NCBI GenBank assembly: GCA_016882485.1
Contig: VGPT01000012.1
Coordinates: 1-36,959, forward strand
Length of the DNA: 36,959 bases
Source: Cyanobacteria bacterium M_surface_10_m1_298
GTDB lineage: Bacteria > Cyanobacteriota > Cyanobacteriia > PCC-6307 > Cyanobiaceae
Reading direction: 5' to 3'
The notes beneath the pieces were generated by a model. That model did not search any database. It saw nothing but the letters and a program-made list of their open reading frames with translations, and was not told the origin of the DNA. This document shows positions 15,169 to 22,786 of this stretch, piece after piece. The number at the start of each line of letters is the position of its first letter. Position 1 is the first letter of the stretch. The position numbers were made by a program, and so were the translations under genes.

Positions 15169-16077
15169 ATGGATTGGTTGCGGCAGATCCCCATCGGCCA
15201 ATACGTCGATGGCAGCGGTTCCTGGCTTCGCCTCCTGGATCCCCGCCTGAAGTTGGCCTGGACCCTGGCGTTCCTGTTGACTCCGATCCTGGCGGGGCCT
15301 TGGTGGCGCCTGGCCCTGGTGGGTGCCCTGCTGCTGATCACCGCCAGCAGTGGCCTGCCCTGGCGGCTTTGGCGCCGAACCCTGCCGCTGCTGCTGGTGT
15401 TGTCGTTGCTGGTGGGTGGGCTTGCGACCACCCTGCCCACCGGTGGGGTGCCGCCCGCCGCCCTGACCCGCCCGCCCCAGGAGCTCGTGCTCTCGCCGCA
15501 ACAGCAGGGCGTTCGTTGGGAAGTGCTGCGCCTTGGACCGGTGAACCTGGGCCCTGTGCCCCTGGGGCCCCTGGTGATCACTCGACGCTCGGCGGCCCTG
15601 GGGGTGAACAGCGCCACCCTGCTGTTCACCGTGATTCACAGCGCCAACCTGCTGCTGCTGACCACCCCTCCGGAAGAGCTGGTGTGGGGGCTGAGCTGGT
15701 GCCTGGCACCCCTGGCTCCGCTGGGGGTGCCGGTGGAGCGTTTGGGTTTCACTTTGCTGCTGTCGCTTCGCTTTCTGCCTCTGGTGCAGGAGGAGTTTCA
15801 GAATTTGCTGCGCTCGGTGGCGACCCGCTCGGTGAACATGCGGCGCCTCGGCTGGCAAGCCTCGCTGGGGCTGGTGTTGGCCCTGGGAGAGCGGCTTCTG
15901 GCCAATGTTTTGTTAAGGGCCGAGCAGGGGGCTGAGGCTCTGCTTGCGCGCGGTGGGCGGTGGATCACCCCTGCCCAACTGCTGCGATCCGGCCGCTCAG
16001 CCCCCCTGTTGCAGTGGCTCAGCGGGCTGGGCTTGATCCTGTTGCTGAGTCTGCGCTGGCGGTACGGTGCGCTTTGA
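15169..16077 (+). CDS. EcfT/CbiQ-like transporter transmembrane protein
   Basis: A 302-residue membrane protein matching the energy-coupling factor T component (CbiQ/EcfT fold). An N-terminal SWLRLLDPRLKLAWTLAFLL stretch is typical. About five to six hydrophobic helices follow, with a long cytoplasmic coupling segment (RFLPLVQEEFQNLLRS... and RAEQGAEALLARGG) that would contact the ATPases. A hydrophilic insertion of about 50 residues (near 95-145) between helices is unusually long. No ATPase or S component is adjacent, so it would have to pair with subunits encoded elsewhere; the substrate is unknown. It begins 21 bases after der. Confidence 0.82.
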   Translation: MDWLRQIPIGQYVDGSGSWLRLLDPRLKLAWTLAFLLTPILAGPWWRLALVGALLLITASSGLPWRLWRRTLPLLLVLSLLVGGLATTLPTGGVPPAALTRPPQELVLSPQQQGVRWEVLRLGPVNLGPVPLGPLVITRRSAALGVNSATLLFTVIHSANLLLLTTPPEELVWGLSWCLAPLAPLGVPVERLGFTLLLSLRFLPLVQEEFQNLLRSVATRSVNMRRLGWQASLGLVLALGERLLANVLLRAEQGAEALLARGGRWITPAQLLRSGRSAPLLQWLSGLGLILLLSLRWRYGAL

Positions 16078-16101
16078 TTGTTGGTTGGCTGTGATTGCTG
16101 C

Positions 16102-16368
16102 GTGAGCACTGAGCGTTATCTCAACCATCCCACCTTCGGCTTGCTCTATCGCGTTGCGATGACCTCAGAGGGTCGTGAAGTGTTTGCGACGCTCTATGCC
16201 CAGCGCATGTTCTTTCTGGTGTCGGTGCAGGGCCGCAGCGTGGAATTTGAGGTGATTCCGCTGATGGATGCGCGGCATCTTGCGGAGCAGAATCTCGCCC
16301 GCGCTCGCCGGGAAGGCCCGGAAGCCCATGCCACCTGGCGAGAATTGTTCGACAAGACCTTCATTTGA
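16102..16368 (+). CDS. pipX: NtcA co-activator PipX
   Basis: A small cyanobacteria-specific regulator that swaps between the nitrogen-control factor NtcA (as co-activator under N limitation) and the PII protein GlnB. The 88-residue chain has the Tudor-like N-terminal half: ERYLNHPTFGLLYRV and ATLYAQRMFFLV. Two C-terminal helices follow (LMDARHLAEQNLARARRE, ATWRELFDKTF). GTG 16102 gives the family length; the TTG further upstream would add eight unrelated residues. The stop is 3 bases before pipY, the usual arrangement. Confidence 0.96.
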   Translation: MSTERYLNHPTFGLLYRVAMTSEGREVFATLYAQRMFFLVSVQGRSVEFEVIPLMDARHLAEQNLARARREGPEAHATWRELFDKTFI

Positions 16369-16371
16369 TCC

Positions 16372-17019
16372 TTGAGCACCTCTGCTGTGGCCGCTCGGCT
16401 TGAGGCCCTGCGGGCCCAACTGCCGGAGACCACCCGTTTGCTCGCAGTGAGCAAGGGCCAGCCCGTCAGCAGCATTCGGGCCCTGGTGGCACTGGGGCAA
16501 CGCAGCTTTGGAGAGAGCCGGTTGCAGGAGGCCAGCGAGAAGCAGCAGCAGCTGGTGGATCTTGAGCCTCTCGATTGGCATTTCATCGGACGCCTCCAGG
16601 CCAACAAGGTGCGCCCGGTGTTGCGCCAATTCGCCACGATTCATTCGGTGGATTCGCGCGCCCTCGCCGAGCGGGTGTCACGCATCGCGGTGGAAGAAGG
16701 GCTTCGGCCGCGCCTGTTTCTGCAGGTGAAAGTGCGACCTGATCCCAACAAAGGGGGCTTTGATCCCCAGGAGTTGCGTGAGCTTTGGCCGCTGCTGCTG
16801 CAGCTTCCCGCGCTGCAGATCATTGGTTTGATGACGATGGCTCCCCTCGGTTTGGATGCCGCCGAGCGGACGCAGTTGTTTGCGGCCTGCAGCGCTCTGG
16901 CGGCGGAGCTTGGCTTGAAGGAATTGTCGATGGGAATGAGTGGAGATTGGCCCGAAGCCGCGCAAGCGGGGAGCACCTGGGTGCGGGTGGGATCGGCACT
17001 GTTTGGCCCGAAGTCATAA
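16372..17019 (+). CDS. pipY: PLP homeostasis protein PipY (YggS/COG0325)
   Basis: A 215-residue pyridoxal-phosphate-binding TIM-barrel protein of the YggS/PLPBP family that balances vitamin B6 pools and amino acids. The PLP lysine is Lys28 in LLAVSKGQP. Other family marks are FGESRLQEA, DWHFIGRLQANKVR, IHSVDS, VKVRPDPNKGGF, GLMTMAPLG and LSMGMSGDWPEA, ending WVRVGSALFG. Start is TTG at 16372, three bases after the pipX stop, so the pair is tightly coupled as in other cyanobacteria. Confidence 0.96.
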   Translation: MSTSAVAARLEALRAQLPETTRLLAVSKGQPVSSIRALVALGQRSFGESRLQEASEKQQQLVDLEPLDWHFIGRLQANKVRPVLRQFATIHSVDSRALAERVSRIAVEEGLRPRLFLQVKVRPDPNKGGFDPQELRELWPLLLQLPALQIIGLMTMAPLGLDAAERTQLFAACSALAAELGLKELSMGMSGDWPEAAQAGSTWVRVGSALFGPKS

Positions 17020-17068
17020 GCACGTTCAACGGATTGCATCGAACACGGCCAAGAGGGGCTTCAAACCC

Positions 17069-17097
17069 TTGTCACCTCCCTCGTGGGACGCTATCTA
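17069..17097 (+). promoter_or_regulatory. Possible sepF promoter
   Basis: TTGTCA (17069-17074), 17 bases, TATCTA (17092-17097), with an overlapping TAGGTT (17096-17101). It lies in the 106-base gap between pipY and sepF, ending about 29 bases before the sepF GTG. The -35 box matches consensus in five of six positions; the -10 is weak. Confidence 0.35.
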
Positions 17098-17125
17098 GGT
17101 TCAGTGCCAAGACCGAGGTTCCACG

Positions 17126-17689
17126 GTGTCGTTGTTCTCCCGCCTGCGTGCAGTTGTTTCCGGAGACGATTACCTCGACGGCTACGACGACGAGGAGCTG
17201 GATTACGACCAGGGTGACATGCCTGAAACCACCGGATCCATCCCTTCCGGTGCACTCGCCCTCACCAGCGATTTCGACTCCATTGATCCCTTCGCCGGAA
17301 GCAATGTGATCGGCATGCCGGGCATCTCCTCCTCGGCGGCGGAGGTGACCTTGATGGAGCCCCGCAGCTTCGATGAAATGCCCCGCGCCATTCAGGCTCT
17401 GCGCGAGCGCAAGACCGTGATCCTCAACCTCACGATGATGGAGCCCGATCAGGCTCAGCGTGCCGTTGACTTCGTGGCCGGTGGCACCTTCGCCATTGAT
17501 GGCCATCAAGAGCGCGTCGGCGAGAGCATCTTTCTGTTTGCTCCGAGCTGCGTCACCGTGACCAGTTCCAGCAGCGATGAGGCGGCCTCCCCCACGGTGG
17601 TGTCCCGCGAAACCCCCGACACCCATCAGCAGGAAGCAGCCCCCACCCCCGCCTGGGGCCGCGAAACCTACAGCGCTAGCGTCGGCTGA
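17126..17689 (+). CDS. sepF: Cell division protein SepF (Cdv2)
   Basis: A 187-residue FtsZ-associated protein that bundles FtsZ and tethers the Z ring to the membrane. Residues 1-12 ([13 protein letters not shown]) form the amphipathic membrane-binding helix. An acidic linker follows ([15 protein letters not shown]). Residues about 74-152 are the SepF domain ([52 protein letters not shown]). The Ser/Thr/Pro tail is disordered. GTG start at 17126. proC follows 5 bases later. Confidence 0.95.
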   Translation: MSLFSRLRAVVSGDDYLDGYDDEELDYDQGDMPETTGSIPSGALALTSDFDSIDPFAGSNVIGMPGISSSAAEVTLMEPRSFDEMPRAIQALRERKTVILNLTMMEPDQAQRAVDFVAGGTFAIDGHQERVGESIFLFAPSCVTVTSSSSDEAASPTVVSRETPDTHQQEAAPTPAWGRETYSASVG

Positions 17690-17694
17690 GCAGC

Positions 17695-18501
17695 ATGTCC
17701 CCCACCACCTTTGGGGTGATCGGCCTGGGTCGTATGGCCCAGGCTTTGCTGTTTCCGTGGCTGGATAGCGGCCTGGTAGCGAGTGCTGCGGTGCGGGCAG
17801 CGGTCGCCAGTGAGGCCTCCGCCCAACGCATCAGGGCCCATCGCGCTGATCTTCAGGTCGCAACCGATGCCGCAGCGGCCTGGTCGTCTCCGGTGGTGCT
17901 GTTGGCTGTGAAGCCCCAGCAGCTGGAGGCCGTGGCGGCGGCAGCGCCGACTCCCCTTGCCGGTGAGACTCCTCTATTGCTGTCGGTGTTGGCAGGCGTT
18001 CGTCTCGCCCGTCTGCAGAGCCTCTTCCCGGCTTGGAAGGTGGTGCGAGCCGTGCCCAACACCCCCTGCCTGGTGCGGGCGGGTCTGACTGGTCTGGCCT
18101 GGGGAGATGGTCTCTCCACGGATCAGAAAGTCTGGATTCAAGAGCTCTTCTCCCAGGTGGGAGAAGTGCTGGAGCTGCCCGAAGCTCAGCTCGATGCCTT
18201 TTTGGCGCTCACCTCCTCCGGTCCGGCGTTTGTGGCGCTGGTGGCTGATGCCCTCGCCGATGGAGCCGTGGCCGCTGGCTTGCCCCGTCAGCAGGCCCAT
18301 CGCTTGGCCCATCGCACCCTCGCCGGAACGGCGGCCTTGCTGCAGGAGCAGGATCTGCACCCAGCAGAGCTGCGTGACATGGTGAGCAGCCCTGGGGGGA
18401 CCACCATCGCCGGGATCCGGGTGCTGGAGCGCTCCGGACTGCGCTCAGCCCTGATCGAGGCCGTGGTTGCCGCCGCCGAGCGCAGCCGCGAGTTGGGCTG
18501 A
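17695..18501 (+). CDS. proC: Pyrroline-5-carboxylate reductase
   Basis: Last step of proline synthesis: NAD(P)H reduction of 1-pyrroline-5-carboxylate. The 268-residue chain has the Rossmann start GVIGLGRMAQALL, AVKPQQLEAV, VRAVPNTPCLVRAGLTGLAWG, TSSGPAFVALVADALADGAV, and the signature MVSSPGGTTIAGIRVLE. Length is normal. The ATG lies 5 bases after sepF, the order sepF-proC seen widely in cyanobacteria. It converges on plsY with only 22 bases between stops and no hairpin terminator. Confidence 0.96.
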   Translation: MSPTTFGVIGLGRMAQALLFPWLDSGLVASAAVRAAVASEASAQRIRAHRADLQVATDAAAAWSSPVVLLAVKPQQLEAVAAAAPTPLAGETPLLLSVLAGVRLARLQSLFPAWKVVRAVPNTPCLVRAGLTGLAWGDGLSTDQKVWIQELFSQVGEVLELPEAQLDAFLALTSSGPAFVALVADALADGAVAAGLPRQQAHRLAHRTLAGTAALLQEQDLHPAELRDMVSSPGGTTIAGIRVLERSGLRSALIEAVVAAAERSRELG

Positions 18502-18523
18502 ACCCTCGCCGTAGCCTCTTACC

Positions 18524-19156
18524 TCAGCCCTGGCTCTTGGTGTCGCCGAGCCGCGGTTCATTGCCGGCCGCCAGGCGCTGCAGATTGCTGCGGTGGCGCC
18601 AGATCACCAGAACGGCCGCCACCACCGCCAGGCTGATGTAGGCGGGAGGCACAGCGCTGCCGCGACTCGCGAAGGAAGCCAGCATCAGCAGGGGCAGGCT
18701 GATGGCAGCCACCACACTGGAGAGGGAGACGATGCGGCTCAGGCTCAGCACCGCCAGGAAGGTGCCAAAGCAGGCCAGACCCACGGCGGGCACCAGGCCC
18801 AGCAGCATCCCGAGACCGGTGGCCACCGCTTTGCCGCCTTTCCAACCCAACCAGAGCGGCCAGATGTGACCGGCGAGGGCCGCCAGGCCCGCTCCGACCA
18901 CCCACCAGTCATTGAGCAGCAAGCCCTTGGCCAGCAGAACGGCGGCAGTGCCCTTGAGCACATCCACCAGGAACACCACCAGGGCAGGCCCTTTGCCCAC
19001 CTGTCGCAGCACGTTGGTAGCGCCGGTGGATCCTGATCCGAGGGTGCGGATGTCGACGCCTTTGAGCCAACGGGCCGCCAGATAGCCGCTGGGGAGAGAT
19101 CCCAGCAGATAGGCCAGCAGCAGCGTGAAACAGGAGGTGAGGATCAGGTCGGTCAC
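18524..19156 (-). CDS. plsY: Acyl-phosphate:glycerol-3-phosphate acyltransferase
   Basis: An integral membrane enzyme making lysophosphatidic acid from acyl-phosphate and glycerol-3-phosphate, the first acyl step of membrane lipid synthesis. The 210-residue chain has the three PlsY motifs: LLGSLPSGYLAARW, GSGSTGATNVLRQVGK and HIWPLWLGWKGGKAVATGLG, with about seven membrane helices. Start is GTG at 19156, overlapping the DUF3086 stop by four bases (GTGA). It is the last gene of the lipid-linked minus-strand run. Confidence 0.96.
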   Translation of the reverse strand: MTDLILTSCFTLLLAYLLGSLPSGYLAARWLKGVDIRTLGSGSTGATNVLRQVGKGPALVVFLVDVLKGTAAVLLAKGLLLNDWWVVGAGLAALAGHIWPLWLGWKGGKAVATGLGMLLGLVPAVGLACFGTFLAVLSLSRIVSLSSVVAAISLPLLMLASFASRGSAVPPAYISLAVVAAVLVIWRHRSNLQRLAAGNEPRLGDTKSQG

Positions 19157-20031
19157 AACAGGTCGTCCTCGAGGGTGAGTTCAGAGGGGCTGCCCGCAAA
19201 GGCCAGCCAGACAGGGAATTGGAGGATCGGAATCTCCACCGCCGCCTCTGCCGCATCCACCACGATGAACGGCAGTTCGCCCCTCTCCTCCAGGCGATCG
19301 GCCCGTTCGATCAGGGCATCGGGCCTCTCGAACAGCACGATCCCGCTGTTGGGCCCGAAGTCTTCCCGGTTCAGCCCGAGGCAATCCTGCAGGCCGCGCC
19401 GCCATTCCCCCAGCCGCTCGGGCATACCTGCGAGCACCAAGGTCTGGAAGCGTTCTCCGTAGAGCTCTCCGAGAATTGAAATTGCTGCGGCGGTGGTGAG
19501 GGCATTGCGGTTGCGGCTGCCGCTGCTGGGCTGCGCTCCGCGCCCGCCCTGGTTCAAGAACCAGTCCTCCAGCAGGGCCGCTCCACCGGCTTCCAGGCTG
19601 CGGCGCAGTTTCCAGGGATCGGCGTAGAAGTCAGGCTGCCCCTGGAAGCTCTTCAGGCGCTCACGGATCAGAGCTTCGTCGCTGCTGAACAGGCCCGCCG
19701 GCGCTGCAGGGCTGGGCTCGGTGGCCGGCTGGGGCGCGGCCGCCTGATCCAACGGAGAGGGCTGCACCACCAGGGGTTGCACCACCAGATCCATCTGCTC
19801 GGCGGACACCGCCAGCTCCTGCAGAGCCCCCACCAGATAGTCCTGAAAGCCCTTCACCCGGCGGGCGATCGAGTCGGACTGGCCGGCAAAGCTGCTGTTG
19901 ATCTCCTGCTGCAGCTGATCGCGGCGGTTGCTGAGCTCCGTGATCTCGCTCTGGAGGGCAGCGCGCTGCTGACGCAGCTCGCTGAGGGCCAGGTCCTGCC
20001 AGGTTTCGGGGGTTGTGGCGTCGTCGCTCAT
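19153..20031 (-). CDS. DUF3086 family protein
   Basis: A 292-residue soluble protein of the cyanobacterial DUF3086 family, function unknown. Residues about 12-60 form a coiled coil (LSELRQQRAALQSEITELSN...QLQQEINSSF). A Pro/Ala-rich linker spans roughly 90-112. The C-terminal part is a globular domain (ADPWKLRRSLEAGGAALLEDWF, TAAAISILGELYGERFQTLVLAG, GIVLFERPDAL, PFIVVDAAE). No catalytic motif is recognised. It overlaps DUF3119 upstream by four bases and plsY downstream by four, so all three are translated from one message. Confidence 0.88.
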   Translation of the reverse strand: MSDDATTPETWQDLALSELRQQRAALQSEITELSNRRDQLQQEINSSFAGQSDSIARRVKGFQDYLVGALQELAVSAEQMDLVVQPLVVQPSPLDQAAAPQPATEPSPAAPAGLFSSDEALIRERLKSFQGQPDFYADPWKLRRSLEAGGAALLEDWFLNQGGRGAQPSSGSRNRNALTTAAAISILGELYGERFQTLVLAGMPERLGEWRRGLQDCLGLNREDFGPNSGIVLFERPDALIERADRLEERGELPFIVVDAAEAAVEIPILQFPVWLAFAGSPSELTLEDDLL

Positions 20032-20429
20032 GGCTGGGCGCTGATGTGGCGGTTCAGCTGCTCGCGCAGGCTTGTGGCATCAAACAACACCGGCAGGAAG
20101 TGGATGCTGTGCTGTTCACGGAAATAGAACAGCACAGGGATGGGCCCCCAGAACAGCTTCCAGCCCAGCCATTCGCTGTAGGGGAAGCTCCGCAACACGC
20201 TGCTGCCGCGCCAGACCAGTAGGGCGTCGCCGGTGAACTGGAGACGCAGGATCTGCGATTGGATCAGCAGAAACAGGCCAAACAATCCCACGGTTCCGGC
20301 CGCCCAGGGATTGAGTGCAAGGCAGGCCACACCAAGAACGATCACCCCCAGGGGCACCCAGGGGCGTGGGGCCAAAACAAGACCCTCGTCGGGGTTGGGG
20401 CCGGCTCCATCGCCTGTGCTCATGCTCAT
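20028..20429 (-). CDS. DUF3119 family membrane protein
   Basis: A 133-residue protein of the cyanobacterial DUF3119 family. Two closely spaced hydrophobic segments (about residues 24-58: VPLGVIVLGVACLALN, GTVGLFGLFLLIQ) form a membrane hairpin. A PH-like cytoplasmic half follows (LRLQFTGDALLVWRG, FPYSEWLGWKLFWGPIPVLF, HSIHFLPVLFDATSLREQL). The function is unknown. ATG 20429 is used, with a second ATG at 20423. Four-base overlaps join it to the MlaE gene before it and DUF3086 after it. Confidence 0.87.
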   Translation of the reverse strand: MSMSTGDGAGPNPDEGLVLAPRPWVPLGVIVLGVACLALNPWAAGTVGLFGLFLLIQSQILRLQFTGDALLVWRGSSVLRSFPYSEWLGWKLFWGPIPVLFYFREQHSIHFLPVLFDATSLREQLNRHISAQP

Positions 20430-21199
20430 CCGCCAAACAGCAACTGGGTTAACACCACATCCATCAGGGAGACGGTGACCAGGATCATGACCACGGCACC
20501 GGTGGTGCTGGTGCCCACCTCCTTCGGACCACCGCGGGTGGTGAGGCCCCAGCCGCAGGAAATCACCGCAATCTGCAAACCAAACACCACCGCCTTCAGC
20601 AGCATCGCCGGCAGATCGGAGGGCTCCATCCAGCCCCGCACTGAGTTCCAGAACACCTCAGGCGGAATGCTGTAGACGACGGTGCTGCTCAACTGCCCGG
20701 ACCACACCGCCACCCCGAAGAACAGCAGGCATTGGACCGGCGTCATGATCAGCATCGCCAGGAGCCTCGGCACGACGAGGTACTGCACAGGATCGGTGCG
20801 CAACATCGTGATCGCATCGATCTGCTCGGTCACCTTCATGGTGCCCAGCTGGGCTGCGTAGGCGGTCGCCACCTTTCCGGTGACCAGCGTGGCGGTGAGG
20901 ATCGGGGCGATTTCCCGGGCCAGACCCAGAGCCAGGATTCCGCCCACCGTGGCGCCCGCCCCCTGTTTGGTGAGTTCGGCGGCCACCTGGATGTTGAACA
21001 CGGTGCCGGCCGCCAGGCCGGTGATCACCACGATCAGGAAGCTGCCGGGTCCGGCCTCCATCAGTTCGGCGATCAGATCAGTGGTGTTGATCTGCCCTTT
21101 GGCGAGGGACGAGACGGCCTGCCCGCCAATCAGCAGGCTCTCTCCCAGGCGGGTGAGCCAGCGCGGTCGAAGCCAGGTTGGGAGTGAACGGGAGGTCAT
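20426..21199 (-). CDS. mlaE: MlaE-family lipid ABC transporter permease
   Basis: A 257-residue permease of the MlaE/Ycf63 family, which with an MlaF-type ATPase and an MCE (MlaD-like) protein moves phospholipids or related lipids between membranes. Family marks are ITGLAAGTVFNIQVAAEL, LGLAREIAPILTATLVTGKV, YAAQLGTMKVTEQIDAITML, PVQYLVVPRLLAMLIMTPV and a C-terminal GGPKEVGTSTTGAVV. About five membrane helices. Neither ATPase nor MCE partner is in the window. It starts 11 bases after the upstream transporter gene and overlaps DUF3119 by four bases. Confidence 0.93.
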   Translation of the reverse strand: MTSRSLPTWLRPRWLTRLGESLLIGGQAVSSLAKGQINTTDLIAELMEAGPGSFLIVVITGLAAGTVFNIQVAAELTKQGAGATVGGILALGLAREIAPILTATLVTGKVATAYAAQLGTMKVTEQIDAITMLRTDPVQYLVVPRLLAMLIMTPVQCLLFFGVAVWSGQLSSTVVYSIPPEVFWNSVRGWMEPSDLPAMLLKAVVFGLQIAVISCGWGLTTRGGPKEVGTSTTGAVVMILVTVSLMDVVLTQLLFGG

Positions 21200-21210
21200 C
21201 AGGGGCGCTC

Positions 21211-22617
21211 TCAGCTGGCGGGTGAGGCGTGCTGCAGATGCAGACCCTTCTCAGGCCAGCGGCGCATCACCACCAAGCCCAGAACCACAAGCACTGCAGG
21301 AATGATGCCCATGCACAGGCGAATGGCCACCAGGGCGCTGTCGGGTTGCACCATGCCGCGCGAGGCCACGTAGCCGCTCAGGCTCATCAGGTTGCCGAAG
21401 AAGAACAGGGCAAAGCTGATGCAGATCTTTTGGGTGAAGACCATCCAGGCGCTGTACTGTCCGGCCGGCTTCTCCGGGTCGGCATCGATCGCATCGGGGA
21501 GCAGGGCCCAGGGGATCAGGTAGGCGGTCGAAGCTCCCAGGCCCACCAGCAAGATGGCCCCCAGCAGCAGGGCCAGACGAAGACTGTTGCCGAGTGAACC
21601 CAGGGGGCTAATCGCGGCGTCCAGCGGTGCCAGCAGCATGGCGGCGAAGCATCCGCCCACCCACAGGCCACTGCCCCAGTGCAGGGCGGTGATTCGGCCG
21701 CGGCGATGGGAGACCGAGGTCCACAGCTGCAGACCCACCAGGGTGCTGATCTGGAACGGCAACAGGATCCAGTTGCTCCAGCCCTCGGGCACGTGCATCA
21801 CCACCGGCAGAAAGATCAGAGCCGCCGTCTGCATGATCTGGAGGGCGCACCAGAGCAGGAGATAGAGGCCCAGCACCTTCACGAAGCGGTTGTTGCTGCG
21901 CACCCGCTTGATCAGACGCCGCGTGGTGCCCCGCTGCGCCGCGGGCTGCTGACAGCGGCTGGCGGAGGGGGCGATCCCCCAGGCGCACAGGAGGGTGCAC
22001 ACCAGGATGATCAGGCCGGAGAGCACGCCCATCTCCCAGTAACTGGTGGGGTTCTGGTGATCGCGCAGCAGCACGGCGCCTAGAACGATGCCCACCAGCC
22101 CCGCGGTAATCGAGCCGGTGAAGCGGGCCATGTTCAGCCGCGTGCGCAGGGAGACGTCGCTGGTGAGCTCCGCTGCCAGGGCGGCATAGGGCAGGTTGAC
22201 GCAGGTGTAGAGGCTGTTCGCCAGCACCGAGATCGCCACGAACACCCAGAAGCGCACCCACTCGCTGCCAGGCGGCAGCCACCACATCAGAGCCATGGCC
22301 ACGCCGAGGGGCAGGGCGCTGCCCACCAGCCAGGGCAGGCGTGGCCCCCAGCGGCTCGAGGTTTTGTCGCTCAGCCAGCCCACGATGGGGTCGTTCACCG
22401 CATCCCAGAGGCGGGCCAGCATCAGCACGAGGCCGGCCATCCAGGCGGGCAGTCCCGCCGCCGCGGTGTAGAAGATGAAAAGGTAGAAGCCGATCAGCGA
22501 CGCGGCCATGCCGGTTCCCGCATCCCCGAGGCCGTAGGCCACCAGCAGCCTCAGCCGGCTGGCCCCCCGGAGCGCCGCTGCATCAAAGGGTGCGGCAACA
22601 GGCGAGGCGGCAGACAA
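21211..22617 (-). CDS. GPH-family (MelB-like) sugar:cation symporter
   Basis: A 468-residue MFS-fold transporter of the glycoside-pentoside-hexuronide family with 12 membrane helices. The diagnostic first half contains YGLGDAGTGM, LMLARLWDAVNDPIVGWLSD and the RWGPRLPWL loop; a central basic loop (RRLIKRVRSNNRF) separates the halves, and PWALLPDAIDADPEKPAGQY is the second-half signature. The substrate cannot be told. The start is TTG at 22617, the only plausible one, with no Shine-Dalgarno sequence. It is first in the run leading to mlaE-DUF3119-DUF3086-plsY, 11 bases ahead of mlaE. Confidence 0.88.
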   Translation of the reverse strand: MSAASPVAAPFDAAALRGASRLRLLVAYGLGDAGTGMAASLIGFYLFIFYTAAAGLPAWMAGLVLMLARLWDAVNDPIVGWLSDKTSSRWGPRLPWLVGSALPLGVAMALMWWLPPGSEWVRFWVFVAISVLANSLYTCVNLPYAALAAELTSDVSLRTRLNMARFTGSITAGLVGIVLGAVLLRDHQNPTSYWEMGVLSGLIILVCTLLCAWGIAPSASRCQQPAAQRGTTRRLIKRVRSNNRFVKVLGLYLLLWCALQIMQTAALIFLPVVMHVPEGWSNWILLPFQISTLVGLQLWTSVSHRRGRITALHWGSGLWVGGCFAAMLLAPLDAAISPLGSLGNSLRLALLLGAILLVGLGASTAYLIPWALLPDAIDADPEKPAGQYSAWMVFTQKICISFALFFFGNLMSLSGYVASRGMVQPDSALVAIRLCMGIIPAVLVVLGLVVMRRWPEKGLHLQHASPAS

Positions 22618-22711
22618 AGGGCAGGTTCCGAACGCAGGCCATAATGCTGCAACTGGTGAGGGTTTCGCCCCACCGAGTCAGCCGCAAGCGCACTGGTGCG
22701 TTTGTACTGCT

Positions 22712-22782
<71 letters not shown>

Positions 22783-22786
22783 TCGT

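Noticed and set aside
22689..22700. CGCAC-TG-GTGCG inverted repeat before tRNA-Gly
   Set aside because: The two-base loop is too small for a stable hairpin and it is palindromic by composition; no operator family is recognised.
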